The position numbers and the translations under genes are program-made. Below, piece after piece: positions 42,401 through 50,641 of a stretch of 64,000 nucleotides of DNA (position 1 is its first letter; each line of letters opens with the position of its first letter). Where the stretch lies: positions 62,001 through 126,000 of the forward strand of contig NZ_BAABHJ010000012.1 in the NCBI RefSeq assembly GCF_039542035.1, written 5' to 3'. Under the pieces are notes generated by a model, which saw only the letters and a program-made list of their open reading frames with translations, was not told the origin of the DNA and ran no database searches. This DNA comes from Actinoallomurus liliacearum (GTDB taxonomy: Bacteria; Actinomycetota; Actinomycetes; Streptosporangiales; Streptosporangiaceae).

Positions 42401-44300
42401 CACGACGCGGCAGGGCGGCGCCGAGGATCGTCCGGGTGGGGTCGAGGCGCGGCTGCGCGCACTGACGGAGATGACCCTGCCGGTCGCCCTGGGGGCCGGC
42501 GTGGTGCTCTTCGGGACGGATCTGCTGCGCGGGGCCACGCTGGCCCGGGCGCTCGGGCCGGCGGTCAGTCTCGCCGTCGCCGCCGTTCCCGAGGGGCTGC
42601 CGTTCGTGGCGACGGCGGCCGAGCTGGCGACGGCGCGGCGGATGTCCCGGCGTGGCGCGCTCGTCCGCAATCCGCGCACGATCGAGGCGCTCGGCCGGAT
42701 CGACGTGCTCTGCTTCGACAAGACCGGCACCCTCACAGAGGGGCGGTTGCGGCTGGGCCACGTGTCCGACGGCATCGCGTCCCGGCCCGTCGGGGAGCGG
42801 CTGTCGCCCGCCTTCCGGGAGATCATCGCGGCCGCCGTCCGTGCGACGCCGGACCCCGGCGGCGGCCGGCTGCCCCACCCGACCGACCGGGCGATCATGC
42901 GAGCCGCCCGCAAGCTCGGCATGGACGCCGCGGAGGGGCTCGGGTCGTGGGAGCGGGCCGACGAGCTGCCGTTCGAACCCGCGCGCGGCTACCACGCCGT
43001 GCTCGGCCGTACGGACGGCCGGCAGCGGCTGAGCGTGAAGGGCGCCCCGGAGATCATTCTGGAGGCGTGCGACACCTGGCAGCGCGACGACGGGCCGGTT
43101 CCGTTCGACCAGAAGGCGCGGGAGAAGGTCGACCAGGAGATCGACCGGCTGGCCCGCCTCGGCTACCGGGTGCTGGCGGTCGCGGAGCGCGCGGCGTCGG
43201 GGCGCCGGGACCTCACCGCGGAGCGCATCGACCGGCTGAGCTTCCTCGGCCTGCTCTGCATCGCCGATCCGGTGCGGCCCACCGCCGCCGAGGCCGTCGG
43301 CCGGCTGCGCAAGGCGGGCGTCGACGTGGTCATGATCACGGGGGATCATCCGACCACCGCCGAGGCGATCGCCGCCGAGCTGCGGCTGCTGAACGGCCGG
43401 ATCATGACCGGGCCGGACCTCGACGCCCTGCGAGACGAGGAGCTGGCCGACGCGCTGTCCGGGGTCGCGGTGTTCGCCCGGGTCAGCCCGGCGCAGAAGG
43501 CCCGCGTCGTGCAGGCCCTGCGCGACGCCGGGCGGGTGGTCGCCGTCACCGGTGACGGCGCCAACGACGCGCCGGCCATCCGGCTGGCCGACGTGGGCAT
43601 CGCGCTCGGCGAGCGGGCCACTCCCGCCGCCCGTGAGACGGCGGACGTGGTCGTCACCGACGACCGGATCGAGACGATCACCGACGCGATCGCCGACTGC
43701 CGCGCGATGTGGCGCTCGACGCGGGACGCCCTGGCCGTGCTGCTGGGCGGCAACCTCGGCGAGATCGCCTTCACCGTGGGGACGGGGCTCCTGAGCGGGC
43801 GCAGTCCCTTGAACGTGCGTCAGCTCCTGCTGGTCAACCTGCTCACCGACATGCTTCCGGCGATCGCCCTGGCGGCTCGCCCGCCGTCCGGGGTGACGAA
43901 CGAGGAACTGCTGGCGGAAGGCCCGGAGCGGTCGCTCGGCGGGGCGCTCACTCGCGATGTCGCGGTCCGCGCGGGCACCACGGCCGGGGCGGCGCTGGTG
44001 GCGTGGTTGCTGGCCCGGGCCAGCGGGACACGCGGTCAGGCGGACACGACGGGTCTGGTCGCGCTCGTCACCACCCAGCTCGCGCAGACGATCGTGGCGG
44101 GCGGGCGCGATCCGCTGGTGCTCGGCTGTGGCCTCGCGTCACTCGGCGCACTCGCGTTCATCGTGCAGGTGCCGGGCCTCAGCCACTTCTTCGGTTGCCG
44201 GCCGCTGTTCCCGCACTCCTGGGCCATCGCCCTCGGATCCGGCGTGAGCCTGGCCCTGGCGGCCGTCGTGCTCACCCGGATCCGGCGACCCCGCGTCTGA
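39459..44300 (+). CDS. Giant cation-transporting P-type ATPase, CtpI-like
   Basis: 1613 residues, close to the size I recall for mycobacterial CtpI. The C-terminal half is a complete P-type ATPase: TGES (about 929-932), VPEGLP in the ion-binding segment, phosphorylated D1087 in DKTGTLTEG, KGAPE nucleotide-site motif and GDGANDAP (from 1365). The PEGL motif is of the P2 (Ca/Mg-type) class, but the ion is unknown. The N-terminal half has a degenerate ATPase-like portion without DKTGT and, between residues 67 and 108, a 7-residue repeat (AALGLPR). Start ATG 39459; ribosome site weak. Membrane protein. Confidence 0.87.
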   Translation: MPLRGILRTATGLLQTTTTVPGTAARASGMVPRAVRRASGEAARLSGAVLGLPAAAAGSGAPASLRAALSLPQAALGLPRAALSLPHAALGLPRTALGLPQAALGLSGMALMRPGAAAVGLPAVGRLPGAAARLPGAVAALPGLAVRASGEMSRLPGALVRLPAAAARASDAALQDPGAALRGAIETAEQRRVYRGDERTSIRVRGLHHTGRTDMARDLVTGMKDVAGVRRAEVNGVLGTVTVVHDGDVPVEELTAVVDAVEERHDAASDPYAGHPDPGHRQAVLRESAIMAAYLTGASVAITGRLVLRAVPVPPAVGTLIAMADATPQVRDRLTRLIGRPATDLLLGGSVASLQALAQQPTGLIIGFVHRMTRTEEARGYRSAWHRRVEHLIHEEGSFQAPPLQVPKRPVPLPYGPVERAAWTVPTAITASVGAYVLTRDATRAQGVLAAGVPRAARMGREAFATQLGMVVAGRDVVVMDLQSLRRFDRVDHVIVDASVLRTGDMVIEDVVSLPSSVTAEEAHERAHALVDLDHPEARRREGPWAISRLRPTAVPADARERAAELRERGATVLLLTRDGEPAALVSVVAELDPLAEALIDAARGVGSVAVAGASVLAQRLSVDSAVPGGDRLLDSVREAQEDGRVVALVAARDGAPLAAADVGIGLLGPGHRPPWGAHLLCGPSLADAVLLLESIPSAGRTSARAARIAYVGSVAGALLAVAGSPARAPRRARLAIDLATVSAFVMGTLSARALARRPAPVPQDRTPWHAWPTKAVLTRLGSSISGIDEDEAARRRSDLGEELRPPGLAQVTVDELDNPLTPALAAGAGVSAVVGSITDAALIGAVLGVNAMMSGLQRVRADRALRQLVDMSAVRVRLRRPGEGGAEAQATADRLVPGDVVVLTAGDAVPADLRLLSAKDLEVDESSLTGESQLVTKNPRPSMAQSVADRHSMLYQGTVIAAGNAVGVVVATGAQTEVGRTTRQGGAEDRPGGVEARLRALTEMTLPVALGAGVVLFGTDLLRGATLARALGPAVSLAVAAVPEGLPFVATAAELATARRMSRRGALVRNPRTIEALGRIDVLCFDKTGTLTEGRLRLGHVSDGIASRPVGERLSPAFREIIAAAVRATPDPGGGRLPHPTDRAIMRAARKLGMDAAEGLGSWERADELPFEPARGYHAVLGRTDGRQRLSVKGAPEIILEACDTWQRDDGPVPFDQKAREKVDQEIDRLARLGYRVLAVAERAASGRRDLTAERIDRLSFLGLLCIADPVRPTAAEAVGRLRKAGVDVVMITGDHPTTAEAIAAELRLLNGRIMTGPDLDALRDEELADALSGVAVFARVSPAQKARVVQALRDAGRVVAVTGDGANDAPAIRLADVGIALGERATPAARETADVVVTDDRIETITDAIADCRAMWRSTRDALAVLLGGNLGEIAFTVGTGLLSGRSPLNVRQLLLVNLLTDMLPAIALAARPPSGVTNEELLAEGPERSLGGALTRDVAVRAGTTAGAALVAWLLARASGTRGQADTTGLVALVTTQLAQTIVAGGRDPLVLGCGLASLGALAFIVQVPGLSHFFGCRPLFPHSWAIALGSGVSLALAAVVLTRIRRPRV
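39657..39782 (+). repeat. Six tandem 21-nt repeats inside the P-type ATPase gene
   Basis: Six in-frame 21-nt units encode AALSLPQ, AALGLPR, AALSLPH, AALGLPR, TALGLPQ and AALGLSG. They are close copies at DNA level and could vary in number between strains. Confidence 0.75.
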
Positions 44301-44406
44301 CTTGGGAAAATATTCACCTATCCGTCACCTGCCAGCGCGACCGTCGATTCGGACAACAAGGCATAATTCAGGCGAAGGAATCCCCACTCAACCCCGTAGG
44401 TGCCCC

Positions 44407-44532
44407 ATGCCTGACCTCGTGACGACCGTCCTCGCCAAGGCGCTCGTGATGCTCGTCGAAGCCCTTGTGACCCGGCTGGCCCTCTACCTGGTTCAGACCG
44501 GAATGTACCGGCAGCTCTGGGCGGCGGCCTGA
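44407..44532 (+). CDS. Small hydrophobic protein, hypothetical
   Basis: 41 residues from ATG 44407. One amphipathic-to-hydrophobic helix (VLAKALVMLVEALVTRLALY) that could insert in a membrane. A TAGGTG lies 4 nt before the start. CATAAT at 44361-44366 could be a -10. It lies 106 nt after the P-type ATPase; small membrane peptides often accompany such pumps, but nothing proves a link. Confidence 0.45.
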   Translation: MPDLVTTVLAKALVMLVEALVTRLALYLVQTGMYRQLWAAA

Positions 44533-44576
44533 GCCTTTGACCTCGCGCCGCCCGCGTTCGGCGGCCTGAGCCTTTC
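44520..44576. repeat. Direct repeat of 20 bp at the 3' end of the small gene
   Basis: GGCGGCCTGAGCCTTTGACC (44520-44539) recurs as GGCGGCCTGAGCCTTTCACC (44557-44576), one mismatch, 37-bp period. Likely a recent local duplication. Confidence 0.6.
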
Positions 44577-44608
44577 ACCCCACGCGGCCCGCGTCGCCGA
44601 CCCCGTCC

Positions 44609-45199
44609 TCAGAAGTCGGCGAGCAGGCGGGCCGCCGCGATCTCCAGGCGTGCCTGGATCTCCTCGTTAGTGGTGTGGCCGCGGAGCATCTCGATCATCT
44701 CCATCACCCACACGCTGCCGAGCGACCGCAGGAGGGCGCGGGTCTCCTCGCCCTCGCCGGGGTCGGTCCCCGTGGCGCGGGCCAGCAGGCCGGTCATGCG
44801 GTTGCCGAAGTCGGTCTTGACGTCCGACAGCAGCAGTGACCGGATCAGCGCGTCGGCCAGCTCCGGCTCGCGCATCAACCCCCGCGTCGCGCGCATCAGC
44901 ACCTCGACGGCGCGTCCGGCCGCGGTCGCCGAGCGCGGCGGGCGGCGCTCCAGGCTGCCCTCGAGGGTGTCCATCTCCTCGCTGACGACGGCGACGACCA
45001 GGTCCATCTTGGACGGGAAGTAGCGGTAGAGCGTGCCGAGGGCCACGCCGGCGCGCTCGGCGACGGTCCTCATCTGCATCGCCTCGACGCCGCCGCGCGA
45101 GGCGAGGGCGGCGGCCGCCTGGACGATGCGCCGGCGGCGCTGCTGCTGGCTGCGGGAGCGGACCCCCGGATGGCCGGCGGCGGTGGACTCTGCCGTCAC
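44609..45199 (-). CDS. kstR: TetR family repressor, KstR-like
   Basis: 196 residues from GTG 45199 (GAGGAGT upstream). The DNA-binding domain (QQQRRRRIVQAAAALASRGG, VEAMQMRTVAERAGVALGTL, YRYFPSKMDLVVAVV) matches my memory of mycobacterial KstR, whose sterol-CoA-type ligands relieve repression of sterol catabolism. The C-terminal domain is the usual helical ligand pocket. It is divergent from the fadD-chsE-chsH-ltp2 operon, with a KstR-like site between them, and four exact KstR sites occur 10-13 kb away. That context supports the call. Confidence 0.82.
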   Translation of the reverse strand: MTAESTAAGHPGVRSRSQQQRRRRIVQAAAALASRGGVEAMQMRTVAERAGVALGTLYRYFPSKMDLVVAVVSEEMDTLEGSLERRPPRSATAAGRAVEVLMRATRGLMREPELADALIRSLLLSDVKTDFGNRMTGLLARATGTDPGEGEETRALLRSLGSVWVMEMIEMLRGHTTNEEIQARLEIAAARLLADF

Positions 45200-45378
45200 G
45201 ACGACTCCTCAAACTGCGGGCGCGGTGCCCGCCCGCGCGTGTCGTAGATCAGCGTACCGCCCGGCGAGAACACGTTATGCATGCCGCGACCTACCGGACG
45301 ATTGCTCGTTCCGTCGAGGCAAGCGGAGCCTGACGCGGCCGGAGGGGCGGTCGGAGATCGTCGGCGGTGGACACATAC

Positions 45379-45392
45379 TAGAATCTGTTCTA
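45379..45392. promoter_or_regulatory. Near-consensus KstR site in the kstR/fadD divergent promoter
   Basis: TAGAATCTGTTCTA differs from TnnAACnnGTTnnA by one base (AAT for AAC) and is flanked by C/G to give CTAGAA...TTCTAG. It lies 33 nt before the fadD GTG and 180 nt from kstR. Confidence 0.65.
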
Positions 45393-45424
45393 GTTTTCTT
45401 CCGGTGAGCCCGGGAGGTGACGCG

Positions 45425-47116
45425 GTGTCCGAAACGGTGGCCGAGCTGCTCCGGGCGCGGTCCGCCGACGACCGCGTCGGGCTCCGCGCCGCCGACGAGG
45501 CCTGGACCTGGCGCGAGGTCGTCCGGGAGTGCGCTGAGCGCGCCGGCTGGATGGCCGAGACCGCCCATCGCGAGCCCGGGACGCGGCCGCTGCACGTCGG
45601 CGTCCTGCTCGACAATGTTCCCGAGATGGTGTTCCTGCTCGGCGGCGCGGCCCTGTCCGGGAACGTGATCGTCGCGCTGAACACGGCACGCGCCGCCGAC
45701 GAGCTGGCCGGTGACGCGACCCGCGCCGACTGCGACCTGATCGTGACGGAGCCGCGCCACGCGGCCCTCGCGGAACGGGTCGCCGCCCGCACCGGCCTGC
45801 CGATCACCGAGCCAGGGCGCGCCGCGCCCACCGGGGAGCCCGTGCCGGTCGCGCCGGAGACCCTTCTGATGCTGATCTTCACGTCCGGCACGTCCGGGCG
45901 GCCCCGGGCGGTCCGCGTCACGCACCGCAAGGTCGTCGTCCCCGGCACGGTGCTGGCCGACCGCCTGCTGGGACCCGACGACGTCGTCTACTGCCCCATG
46001 CCGCTGTTCCACTCCGGCGCGGTCATGGCGGCGTACGCCCCGGCGCTCGCCGCCGGCGCGCAGTTCGTCCTCCGCGCGCGGTTCTCCGCCTCCGGAACGC
46101 TGCCCGACGTCCGCCGGTACGGCTGCACGTACCTGCACTATGTCGGCAAGGCGCTGTCGTACGTCCTGGCGACGCCCGAGCGCGCCGACGACGCGGACAA
46201 CCCGCTCCGCGTGGCGTTCGGCAACGAGGCCGCGCCGCTGGAGCAGCGGCGGTTCGCCGAGCGGTTCGGCTGCGCGGTCGTCGACGGGTACGGCTCGACC
46301 GAGACGGCGATCGCCCTGTCGCCCGACCCGGCCGGCCCGCCGGGGGCGCTCGGCCGCCTCGGCGACGGCGTGCGGATCCTCGATCCGGCCACCGGCCGGG
46401 AGTGCCCGCCCGCGCGGCTGGACCCCGCCGGCCGCGTCCTCAACGGCGACGAGGCCGTCGGCGAGCTCGTGAACACGCGCGGGCTCGGCCTGTTCGACGG
46501 CTACTACAACGAACGCGCCGACGACCGGCTCCGGGACGGCATGTTCTGGAGCGGAGACCTCGCCTACCGGGACGAGGACGGCTTCGTGTTCTTCGCCGGA
46601 CGGGACGCCGACCGCCTCCGCGTGGACGGGGAGAACTTCGGCGCCGTCCAGGTCGAACGGGTGCTCGGCGAGCTGCCCGGCGTCGCGGCGCTCGCCGTGT
46701 ACGGCGTGCCGGACGTCGCGGCCGGCGACCAGGTGATGGTGGCGCTGGTCGGCGCCTTCGACCCGGAACGGTTCGCGGCTTTCCTGCGCGGGCGCGCCGA
46801 CCTGAGCCCCAAGTGGACGCCGCGCTATGTCCGGGTCGCCGACCGGCTGCCGGCCACCGCGTCGAACAAGGTCGTCCGGCGGGCGCTGGCGGCGGACGCC
46901 TGGAACACCACGGACCCGGTGTGGTGGCGGCCCGGCCGGGAGCTCCGGTACCGCCGTCTGACCGGCGAGGACGCCGCCCGCCTGCACGCGGAGTTCGAGA
47001 GCCGGGGCAGGGGACACCTGTGGCCCGCAGGGAGCACCGGCTCGGCGGCCGGGCCGTGGGAATCACGATGTGAGGAGGGGGACCGTGGACTTCGACCTGG
47101 ACGAGAGCGCGCGTGA
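45425..47116 (+). CDS. Acyl-CoA synthetase (AMP-forming), FadD17-like
   Basis: 563 residues from GTG 45425 (GGGAGGTGA upstream). Adenylate-forming motifs: LIFTSGTSGRPRAV (P-loop), YGSTETA, and WSGDLAYRDEDG; the C-terminal lysine is in TASNKVVRRAL. HVGVLLDNVPEMVFLLGGAALSG resembles steroid side-chain FadD17 (split: HVGVLLDNVPEMVFLL, GGAALSG). It would activate a steroid carboxylate to its CoA thioester. It overlaps the ChsE1-like start by 32 nt, so translation is coupled. FadD19 or other side-chain ligase identity is possible. Confidence 0.82.
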   Translation: MSETVAELLRARSADDRVGLRAADEAWTWREVVRECAERAGWMAETAHREPGTRPLHVGVLLDNVPEMVFLLGGAALSGNVIVALNTARAADELAGDATRADCDLIVTEPRHAALAERVAARTGLPITEPGRAAPTGEPVPVAPETLLMLIFTSGTSGRPRAVRVTHRKVVVPGTVLADRLLGPDDVVYCPMPLFHSGAVMAAYAPALAAGAQFVLRARFSASGTLPDVRRYGCTYLHYVGKALSYVLATPERADDADNPLRVAFGNEAAPLEQRRFAERFGCAVVDGYGSTETAIALSPDPAGPPGALGRLGDGVRILDPATGRECPPARLDPAGRVLNGDEAVGELVNTRGLGLFDGYYNERADDRLRDGMFWSGDLAYRDEDGFVFFAGRDADRLRVDGENFGAVQVERVLGELPGVAALAVYGVPDVAAGDQVMVALVGAFDPERFAAFLRGRADLSPKWTPRYVRVADRLPATASNKVVRRALAADAWNTTDPVWWRPGRELRYRRLTGEDAARLHAEFESRGRGHLWPAGSTGSAAGPWESRCEEGDRGLRPGRERA

Positions 47117-48158
47117 GCTGCAGGACCTGGCGGACGGCCTGTTCGGCCGCGAGGTGACGGCGGAGCGCCTGGAGACGCACGAGAGGTCGGACGCGCCGTA
47201 CGACACCGCGCTGTGGCGGGCGATGGCGCAGGCGGGACTGCTCGGCGCCTGCCTGCCCGAGGACGTGGGCGGCGCCGGGCTCGGGGCGGTGGAGTTCGCC
47301 GTGATCATGCGCCAGGTCGGCGCGCACGTCGCGCCGGTCCCCGCGTACGGCTCCCTCGTCGCGGCGGCGACCCTGGCCGCGCACGGCACCGCCGGGCAGC
47401 GCGGCCGGCTCGCCGACTTCGCCGCCGGCGGATCGGTCCTGAGCGTGGCGGTCCGCGAGCCGGGCCCCGGCGTGGCCACGACGGCGCGCCGCGACGGGGA
47501 CACGTACGTCCTCGACGGGATCAAGACCTTCGTCCCGTACGCCGAGCAGGCCGACGCCGTCCTCGTCCCGGCGCTGATCGGTGAGGAGACCGGGGTGTTC
47601 CTCGTCGAGCCCGGTCGGATGGCGCTCGCCCCGCAGCCGTCGGCCACCGGCGAGCCGCTGTCGCGGGCCGGCCTGGAGGGCGTACGGGTCGGCGCGGACG
47701 CGCTGCTCGGCGGCGGCGCCCACGAGACCCTCACCGGGTACGCCACCGCGGGCGCGGTCGCCGTCGTGTCCGGCGCGCTCGACGCGGCGCTCGCGCTGAC
47801 CACCGCGCACGTCAAGACCCGCGAGCAGTTCGAACGGCCGCTCGCCGAGTTCCAGGCCGTCACGATGCAGATCGGCGACGTGTACATCGCCAAGCGGGCG
47901 CTCGACGTGGCGGTGTGGGCGGGCGTGTGGCGGCTCGCCGAGGGACTCGACGACGCGGCCGAGGTGCTCGCCGTCGCCGCGTACAACGTGTGCGAACCCG
48001 CGCTGGCGGCCTTCTACACCTGCCAGCACCTGCACGGCGGGCTCGGCCTGGACGTCACCTACCCGCTGCACCGGTACTTCGCCTGGGCCAAACACCACGC
48101 ACACCTGCTGGGCGGCGCCGAGGCGCAGTTGGACGCGATTGGAGCTCTGGTGGCCTGA
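47085..48158 (+). CDS. chsE1: Acyl-CoA dehydrogenase subunit, ChsE1 (FadE28)-like
   Basis: 357 residues from GTG 47085 (GAGGAGGGG upstream). An acyl-CoA dehydrogenase fold with VKTREQFERPLAEFQAVTMQ, and the C-terminal HLHGGLGLDVTYPLHRYFAW segment which matches mycobacterial FadE28. Known ChsE1-ChsE2 complexes are heterotetramers that dehydrogenate the three-carbon steroid side chain CoA. The next gene is the ChsE2-like partner and overlaps by 1 nt (TGATG). Confidence 0.84.
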   Translation: MDFDLDESARELQDLADGLFGREVTAERLETHERSDAPYDTALWRAMAQAGLLGACLPEDVGGAGLGAVEFAVIMRQVGAHVAPVPAYGSLVAAATLAAHGTAGQRGRLADFAAGGSVLSVAVREPGPGVATTARRDGDTYVLDGIKTFVPYAEQADAVLVPALIGEETGVFLVEPGRMALAPQPSATGEPLSRAGLEGVRVGADALLGGGAHETLTGYATAGAVAVVSGALDAALALTTAHVKTREQFERPLAEFQAVTMQIGDVYIAKRALDVAVWAGVWRLAEGLDDAAEVLAVAAYNVCEPALAAFYTCQHLHGGLGLDVTYPLHRYFAWAKHHAHLLGGAEAQLDAIGALVA

Positions 48159-49330
48159 TGTTCATCGACCTGACCGACGAGCAGAAGGCGCTGCGTTCCG
48201 AGCTGCGCGCCTACTTCGCCTCCTGCCTGACCGAGGACCAGCGGAACGACATCGCCGACGACCCGTTCGGGACCGCGTACATGGCGCACTGCCGGCGGCT
48301 CGGCAGCGACGGCATGCTCGGCATCGCGCTGCCGAAGGAGTACGGCGGCGGGGGCTTCGGCCCCGTCGAGCAGCAGATCTTCGCCAACGAGATCGCCCGC
48401 GCCGAGGTCCCTTACCCGATCATCACGCTGAACACCGTCGCGCCGACGCTCGTGCAGTTCGGAACCGACGCGCAGAAGAAGCGGTTCCTGCCGGGAATCC
48501 TCGCCGGGGAGTGCCACTTCGCGATCGGCTACAGCGAGCCCGGCGCCGGGACGGACCTGGCCGCGCTGCGCACCACGGCGGTACGGGACGGCGACCACTA
48601 CATCGTCAACGGCCAGAAGATCTTCACCTCGGGCGCGCACTACTCGGACTACGTCTGGCTGGCCGCGCGGACCGACCCGGACGCCAAGAAGCACAAGGGC
48701 ATCTCGATGCTCATCGTCGACTGCAAGGACCCCGGCTTCTCCTGGACGCCGATCGTCACCATGGACGGCCGCCACCACACCAACTCCACCTACTACCAGG
48801 ACGTCAAGGTCCCGGCCGACCTGCTCGTCGGCGAGGAGAACAAGGGCTGGAACCTCATCGTCAACCAGCTCAACCACGAGCGGGTCACGCTCGGCCCGGC
48901 GGGCAACATCGGGCACACCTACGACCGGTTCGCCCACTGGGCGCGGACGAAACCGGGCCGCGACGGCCGTCCGCTCATCGAGCACCCCGACGTACGGCGC
49001 GCGGTCGCCCGCGTGCACGCGTACCTGCGGGTCAACGAGCTGCTCAACTGGCAGGTCGCCGCGAGCATGGACCTGGGCTGGCTCGGCGCGCCCGACGCGT
49101 CCGCCACCAAGATCTACGGGTCGGAGCGCATGCAGGACGTCGGCCGCGTCGTCGGCGACGTCCTCGCCCGGTACGGCGATCCCGGCGACGAGGAGACCCG
49201 TGACCTCATCGACCGCCTCGACCACGGCGTGAAGGGCGCGATCGTGCTGACGTTCGGCGGCGGCGTCAACGAGATCCAGCGGGAGCTGATCGCGATGATC
49301 GGCCTCGGCCTGCCGCGAGCCCCCCGGTAA
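48158..49330 (+). CDS. chsE2: Acyl-CoA dehydrogenase subunit, ChsE2 (FadE29)-like
   Basis: 390 residues. Flavin-binding segment HFAIGYSEPGAGTDLA, and DGDHYIVNGQKIFTSGAHYS, KHKGISMLIVDCKDPG, FGGGVNEIQRELIA. Sequence order and the MFIDLTDEQ start match my memory of mycobacterial FadE29. Partner of the preceding gene in a steroid side-chain dehydrogenase. Followed 10 nt later by the hydratase gene with a strong AAGGAG. Confidence 0.87.
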   Translation: MFIDLTDEQKALRSELRAYFASCLTEDQRNDIADDPFGTAYMAHCRRLGSDGMLGIALPKEYGGGGFGPVEQQIFANEIARAEVPYPIITLNTVAPTLVQFGTDAQKKRFLPGILAGECHFAIGYSEPGAGTDLAALRTTAVRDGDHYIVNGQKIFTSGAHYSDYVWLAARTDPDAKKHKGISMLIVDCKDPGFSWTPIVTMDGRHHTNSTYYQDVKVPADLLVGEENKGWNLIVNQLNHERVTLGPAGNIGHTYDRFAHWARTKPGRDGRPLIEHPDVRRAVARVHAYLRVNELLNWQVAASMDLGWLGAPDASATKIYGSERMQDVGRVVGDVLARYGDPGDEETRDLIDRLDHGVKGAIVLTFGGGVNEIQRELIAMIGLGLPRAPR

Positions 49331-49339
49331 GGAGACACG

Positions 49340-50641
49340 TTGCACGAACGGCTGATGGCCCTCGCGGAGGAGCTGACCGCCCTGGGGGAGCGGCCCGCCG
49401 CGCCCTGCGCGGACCCGGTGAACCCCGCGATGATCCGCAACTGGACCCAGGCGCTCGGCGACCGCACCCGCTGGGCCGGGACGGCGCCGCCCACGATGAT
49501 CCAGGTCTGGTCGATGCCCGGCCTCGCCCGGGACAAGCCCGGCACGGTCGCGGACCGGATCCTGACCCTGCTGAACGAGGCCGGCTTCACCGGCGTGGTC
49601 GCGACCAACTGCGAGCAGACCTACGACCGGTACCTGCGGCACGGCGAGGAGCTGCGTTCGACGATGCGCTTCGGTGGCGTCACCGGGCCCAAGCGCACCG
49701 GCCTGGGCGAGGGTTACTTCGTCACCTGGCACCAGACCTGGTACGCGGGGGACGAACGCGTCGCCGAGATGATGTTCCGGGTGCTGAAGTTCCGCCCGCG
49801 CGCGACGGGCGGCCGGGCCGCGAAGGGCCGCCGCTTCCGGCCCGCGATCGGCCCGGACACCCGGTTCTTCTGGGACGGCGTACGCGCCGGGGAGCTGCGA
49901 ATCCAGCGCTGCGCCGAGTGCGGTCGGCTGCGCCATCCGCCCGGTCCGATGTGCCCGGCCTGCCACGCCACCAAGCGCGACCACGTCACCGCGAGCGGGC
50001 ATGGCACGCTCCACAGCTACGTCGTCCACCACCATCCACCGGTCCCCGGCCTCGATCCGCCGTTCGTCGTCGCGCTCGTCGACCTGGAGGAGGGCGTGCG
50101 CGTCGTCGGAAACCTTCTCGACTGCCCGCTCGACCAGGTCCGCATCGGCATGCCGCTCGAGCTGGTCTTCCAGGAGGTGGATGACGACCTCACCCTGCCC
50201 CAGTGGCGCCCCGCCGGCTCTTCGCCGGACCCGGTCACACCGCTCCGGCCGGACGCGTCGGAGGCGTCGGGCGCGGAGAGCGAGGCGGGGCCGGTGGAGC
50301 TGAGCATCGAGCTGACGCCGACCTTCGTGATCGCCACCGCCCTCGCGACGCGCGACTTCACGCCCGTGCACCACGACACCGCGCTGGCCCGGGCTCAGGG
50401 GTCCAAGGACATCTTCCTCAACATCCTCACCACGATGGGCCTGGTCCAGCGCTACGTTCTCGAACTACTGCCGGACGCCGTCATCGAGGGCATCTCCGTA
50501 CGGCTCGGCGTCCCCGCGTACGCCGGTGACACCCTGACCATGACCGGCCGGGTGGTCGACGACCGCACCGTCGAGGTGCGCGGCGCCGTGAGCCTCGGCG
50601 ACCATGCCATCGCCACCGTACGACTCAAGGGGCGATCATGA
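49340..50641 (+). CDS. chsH2-chsH1: Fused ChsH2-ChsH1-like enoyl-CoA hydratase (MaoC + DUF35 + MaoC)
   Basis: 433 residues from TTG 49340 (AAGGAG 5 nt upstream). Residues 1-160 resemble the MaoC-like half of ChsH2. Residues 172-290 are a DUF35/OB-fold with a zinc-ribbon of Cys191, 194, 205 and 208. After a linker (292-318), residues 319-433 are a second MaoC hot-dog domain with the catalytic pair in TRDFTPVHHD (D339, H344), as in ChsH1. In M. tuberculosis ChsH1 and ChsH2 are separate proteins forming a heterotetramer; here one polypeptide carries both. It hydrates the enoyl steroid-CoA and the DUF35 part docks with Ltp2. Confidence 0.87.
   Translation: MHERLMALAEELTALGERPAAPCADPVNPAMIRNWTQALGDRTRWAGTAPPTMIQVWSMPGLARDKPGTVADRILTLLNEAGFTGVVATNCEQTYDRYLRHGEELRSTMRFGGVTGPKRTGLGEGYFVTWHQTWYAGDERVAEMMFRVLKFRPRATGGRAAKGRRFRPAIGPDTRFFWDGVRAGELRIQRCAECGRLRHPPGPMCPACHATKRDHVTASGHGTLHSYVVHHHPPVPGLDPPFVVALVDLEEGVRVVGNLLDCPLDQVRIGMPLELVFQEVDDDLTLPQWRPAGSSPDPVTPLRPDASEASGAESEAGPVELSIELTPTFVIATALATRDFTPVHHDTALARAQGSKDIFLNILTTMGLVQRYVLELLPDAVIEGISVRLGVPAYAGDTLTMTGRVVDDRTVEVRGAVSLGDHAIATVRLKGRS

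Noticed and set aside
38610..43349. Very long open frame on the minus strand opposite the P-type ATPase gene
   Set aside because: Its product is arginine/glycine/proline-rich low complexity without motifs; it mirrors codon bias in GC-rich DNA. The plus-strand frame has complete ATPase motifs.
48059..50374. Long minus-strand frame opposite the chsE and chsH genes
   Set aside because: Low-complexity shadow; the opposite strand encodes clear enzymes with ribosome sites.
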